A stretch of DNA of 7,900 bases. Source: an uncultured Atopobiaceae bacterium (GTDB lineage: Bacteria > Actinomycetota > Coriobacteriia > Coriobacteriales > Atopobiaceae). Shown here piece after piece: positions 5,843-7,900 of the stretch. The notes under the pieces were generated by a model. That model did no database searches. It saw nothing but the letters and a program-made list of their open reading frames with translations, and was not told the DNA's origin. A program made the translations under genes and the position numbers. Each line of letters begins with the position of its first letter. The first letter of the stretch is position 1. Location of the stretch: positions 1 through 7,900 of the forward strand of contig CAAGLU010000216.1 in NCBI GenBank assembly GCA_900770865.1, given 5' to 3'.

Positions 5843-5979
5843 TTCGCCTAAGAGCAATCCCACATTCCAAGGGCACAACAAGCCCCTGACTACTTCTTTC
5901 GCATTCCAACCGAGCAGCTGCGTTTGGAATCAATACCGCGCGTTTCATTACACCGCATTACCCAGGAAGGAGACCGATT
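5843..5979 (+). promoter_or_regulatory. Control region of the PTS operon with ATTCCAA repeats and inverted repeat
   Basis: ATTCCAA occurs at 5864-5870 and 5903-5909, and inverted (TTGGAAT) at 5924-5930. The last two form an inverted repeat with 14 bp between arms and 21 bp between arm starts, about two helical turns. An 8-bp palindrome GCAGCTGC (5914-5921) sits near the middle. This is a good candidate operator for the regulator encoded just upstream. A TTGGAA -35-like hexamer overlaps the right arm, but only weak -10-like sequence (CATTAC/TTACAC, 5946-5953) follows, as seen in promoters that need an activator. AAGGAG at 5967-5972 is the ribosome binding site of the EIIA gene. No clear terminator for the regulator gene is seen. 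Confidence 0.5.
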
Positions 5980-6315
5980 ATGGACAGTGAAATGGAGACC
6001 ACGTGCCTTACTCTGATTGCCGCATCAGGAACGGCACGCAGCCAGGCGTTTGAGGCGCTCAAGGCTGCCAAGGAGCACAACATGGATGAGGCGCGGAGAC
6101 TTCTCGATGCCTCTGCGGAGGCCGCACTTGAGGCGCACCACACGCAGACCAAGCTCCTCTCCGAGGAGGCCGCAGGCAAGCATGCCGAGTTCAGCGTGCT
6201 TCTCGTTCACGCGCAGGATCACCTCATGTGCTCCATGCTCGCCCAAGAGCTCATAAAGGAACTCGTGGATATCTACGAACTGATCGACAACGGGGACGTC
6301 CAGGCCTCCAAGTAG
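5980..6315 (+). CDS. PTS lactose/cellobiose-family EIIA
   Basis: This 111-residue cytoplasmic protein matches the all-helical EIIA-Lac/ChbA family in length and sequence. AHHTQTKLL (52-60) and VHAQDHLM (76-83) are the family signatures. His77 is the expected phosphorylation site and Asp80 the metal-binding Asp that holds the trimer in this family. The protein passes phosphate from HPr to the EIIB encoded next. AAGGAG seven bases upstream fixes the start at 5980, rather than the ATG four codons later. It is the first gene of a three-gene PTS set (A, B, C). The substrate is probably a beta-linked disaccharide or oligosaccharide, which the sequence does not settle. Confidence 0.93.
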   Translation: MDSEMETTCLTLIAASGTARSQAFEALKAAKEHNMDEARRLLDASAEAALEAHHTQTKLLSEEAAGKHAEFSVLLVHAQDHLMCSMLAQELIKELVDIYELIDNGDVQASK

Positions 6316-6358
6316 CCAATAGCAGCTCTCCAGCAAGTTATCCATCTAATAAAGCTTT

Positions 6359-6376
6359 TGGCGCCCACCTGCGCCA
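6359..6376 (+). other. Small intercistronic hairpin
   Basis: TGGCGC and GCGCCA form perfect 6-bp arms around a 6-nt loop in the 111-bp gap between the EIIA and EIIB genes. There is no T-run, so it is unlikely to terminate. It may affect mRNA stability or relative expression of the two genes. Confidence 0.35.
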
Positions 6377-6426
6377 CTACGGCAGGGTCGCATGCCAGGC
6401 GTGCCACCCGCCAGAGAGGAACCATC

Positions 6427-6720
6427 ATGAAAATCCTGCTTGTTTGCGCCGCCGGTCTCTCAACCAGCATCCTCATGAAGAAGGTTGCCGACTATGCCGA
6501 TAAGAACGGCATCGACCTCACCATCAAGGCAGTTGGCATCGGAGAGTACAAGAGGGTCTGCAACGACTTTGACGTGATTCTCCTTGGCCCGCAGGTCTCC
6601 TATCAGAAGGACAGCGTCGCCGCCGGCAGCGGCAAGCCCACTGCGGTCATCCCGCCGCAGGACTACGGCATGGGTAATGCAGCCAACGTACTCGAGCTCG
6701 CCCAGTCCCTCATCGCCTAA
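6427..6720 (+). CDS. PTS lactose/cellobiose-family EIIB
   Basis: This 97-residue cytoplasmic protein starts MKILLVCAAGLSTSILMKK. Cys7 is the phosphocysteine, followed by the usual GxSTS phosphate loop. DVILLGPQVSYQ (about 53-64) and the conserved GMGN near residues 80-83 fit the EIIB-Lac/cellobiose family. It takes phosphate from EIIA and gives it to the sugar carried by EIIC. AGAGAGGA at 6413-6420 supports the ATG at 6427. An in-frame ATG at 6358 would add 23 residues unlike the family and has no ribosome binding site, so it is rejected. The next gene starts 11 bp after the stop. Confidence 0.93.
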   Translation: MKILLVCAAGLSTSILMKKVADYADKNGIDLTIKAVGIGEYKRVCNDFDVILLGPQVSYQKDSVAAGSGKPTAVIPPQDYGMGNAANVLELAQSLIA

Positions 6721-6731
6721 AGGAGCATGCA

Positions 6732-7900
6732 ATGGATAACTTTATGCACCTTGTCCAGGAGAAACTTACTCCCGTCGCCAACTTCTTCGGCACGGAGCGA
6801 CACTTCGCCTCAATGCAGAAGGGCTTCATGACGGCAGTGTCCTTCATCCTGATTTCCGCCGTGTTCATGATCCTTGCCAACCCGCCAGTCACGGCAGACC
6901 TAGTTGCCCAAGGCGGGGTGTGGTCGATCTTCTCCGGATGGCTTGACTTTGCGTCCACCTACAAGACAACCATCCTAATTCCCTACAACATGACGATGGG
7001 TCTGCTCTCGGTCATCGTGACCTTCGCCATCGCCTACAACCTGGCGGGCACGTACGAGATGTCCCAGCTTTCCGCAGGTCTGACGTCGACGGTGCTCTTC
7101 TTCATCACGGCTGCGCCAACCTCGTACTACAAGCTCGCCGACGATAGCGTGCTCTCTGCCATCGACACCACCTACCTCGGGTCGCGTGGCCTGTTCACGG
7201 CAATCATCGTTACTCTGGTCTCCGTTGAGGTCACCCATTTCTTCCTCAAGCACAACATCACAATCAAGCTGGGCGACGGAGTTCCTCCATTCCTCACGGA
7301 TACCTTCTCCCCGCTCATCTCCATGCTGGCAAACATCGGCATCTTCTTCGGAGGTAATCTCCTCCTTCAGCAGATCGACCCCACGCTTTCCATTCCCGTT
7401 GTCATCGAGCGCGGGCTTGCGGCACCCCTGTCGGTCGCCGTGGACTCCGTCCCTGGATCTTTGGTCATCTGCTTCTTCACCCTGCTCTTCTGGTGCCTTG
7501 GCATCCACGGCAACATGATCTTCATGGCTCTCACCACGCCTTTCTCCCTTGCAGCCTTTGCGGATAATGCTGCGCTGTACGCCGCTGGGCAGCCCCTCGT
7601 CTTCCACCCAGTGCTGCTCTCCATGGCCATCAACCTAATCGGTGGAACCGGCAATACCTTCAGCTTTGTGGCGCTCTGCGCCCTGCGAGCCAAGTCGAAG
7701 CAGCTCAAGGCCTTTGGCCGTGCCACCATCGTCCCAAGCTTCTTCCGCATCTCCGAGCCTGCCATCTTTGGCGCGCCTATCATGTACAATCCCATCCTCA
7801 TGATTCCCTTTGTCCTTGGCGGGATGATCTCTGCCCTGCTCTACTGGGCTGCCATCGAGATGGGCCTGCTCACCAACTTCTACATCCTGGTCACAGGAAC
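6732..7900 (+). CDS. PTS lactose/cellobiose-family EIIC permease (3' truncated by window)
   Basis: The frame is open from the ATG at 6732 to the window end, 389 codons so far; the family is usually about 420-450 residues, so most of it is present. It is a polytopic membrane protein that carries the sugar across and presents it to EIIB for phosphorylation. The family motif GIHG (257-260, His259) and the substrate-site loop ISEPAIFGAPIMYNP (340-354, Glu342) are visible. They correspond to the His and the NEP-type Glu shown to contact sugar in the ChbC structure. The usual Asn before that Glu is Ser here. AAAGGAG (6719-6725) overlaps the EIIB stop region and fixes the start. The gene completes the A-B-C PTS set; a phospho-glycosidase gene would be expected further on. 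Confidence 0.93.
   Translation, partial: MDNFMHLVQEKLTPVANFFGTERHFASMQKGFMTAVSFILISAVFMILANPPVTADLVAQGGVWSIFSGWLDFASTYKTTILIPYNMTMGLLSVIVTFAIAYNLAGTYEMSQLSAGLTSTVLFFITAAPTSYYKLADDSVLSAIDTTYLGSRGLFTAIIVTLVSVEVTHFFLKHNITIKLGDGVPPFLTDTFSPLISMLANIGIFFGGNLLLQQIDPTLSIPVVIERGLAAPLSVAVDSVPGSLVICFFTLLFWCLGIHGNMIFMALTTPFSLAAFADNAALYAAGQPLVFHPVLLSMAINLIGGTGNTFSFVALCALRAKSKQLKAFGRATIVPSFFRISEPAIFGAPIMYNPILMIPFVLGGMISALLYWAAIEMGLLTNFYILVTG

Noticed and set aside
5843..5979. RNA antiterminator (RAT) site for a BglG-type protein
   Set aside because: The regulator begins with two HTH domains and lacks the RNA-binding CAT domain, and no RAT-plus-terminator pair is seen. The inverted repeat fits a DNA operator better.
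6358..6426. N-terminal extension of the EIIB gene from an upstream ATG
   Set aside because: The extra 23 residues do not resemble the family, include the intercistronic hairpin and lack a ribosome binding site, whereas ATG 6427 has AGAGAGGA upstream and starts exactly at the first strand of EIIB.

Overview
The window looks like a GC-rich actinobacterial chromosome, most likely from the class Coriobacteriia (Olsenella/Atopobium/Collinsella-like). This is inferred from the GC-rich codon use, the mix of macrodomain plus class M sirtuin, AzlCD and lactose/cellobiose-type PTS genes, and a GGGAC-TG-TCCC-cored palindrome of a kind I associate with that group. No rRNA, tRNA, CRISPR array or transposase gene is visible.

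Left part (1-2073, all +): the 3' part of a macrodomain protein overlaps a SirTM-type (class M) sirtuin gene by 56 nt. Proteins of these two families respectively remove and attach ADP-ribose on target proteins. A perfect 14-bp-arm palindrome swallows the sirtuin stop codon. It is followed by a classical short-chain dehydrogenase/reductase (SDR). The GcvH-L and LplA2 genes known from streptococcal and staphylococcal versions of this operon are not in the window, although the upstream side is cut off.

Middle (2074-3829): two back-to-back hairpins lie between the SDR and a convergent small gene on the minus strand. That gene (2227-2529) encodes one predicted membrane helix plus a glycine-rich tail and is interrupted by an in-frame TAG. 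A divergent region follows, then azlC and azlD, a 4-nt-overlapping pair for branched-chain amino acid export.

Right part (3950-7900, all +): a 630-residue PRD regulator (two HTH domains, PRD1, PRD2, EIIB-like, EIIA-like), then a 137-bp intergenic region with ATTCCAA repeats and an inverted repeat, then the EIIA, EIIB and (partial) EIIC genes of a lactose/cellobiose-family PTS. The likely logic is that the regulator senses PTS phosphorylation and controls the sugar uptake operon next to it. One of the four conserved PRD histidines is replaced by alanine.

The families are all known. The points most worth a second look are the sirtuin/macrodomain pair in an SDR context, the palindrome at 1234-1264, the twin hairpins at 2087-2196, the amber-interrupted glycine-rich gene, and the altered PRD2 site.
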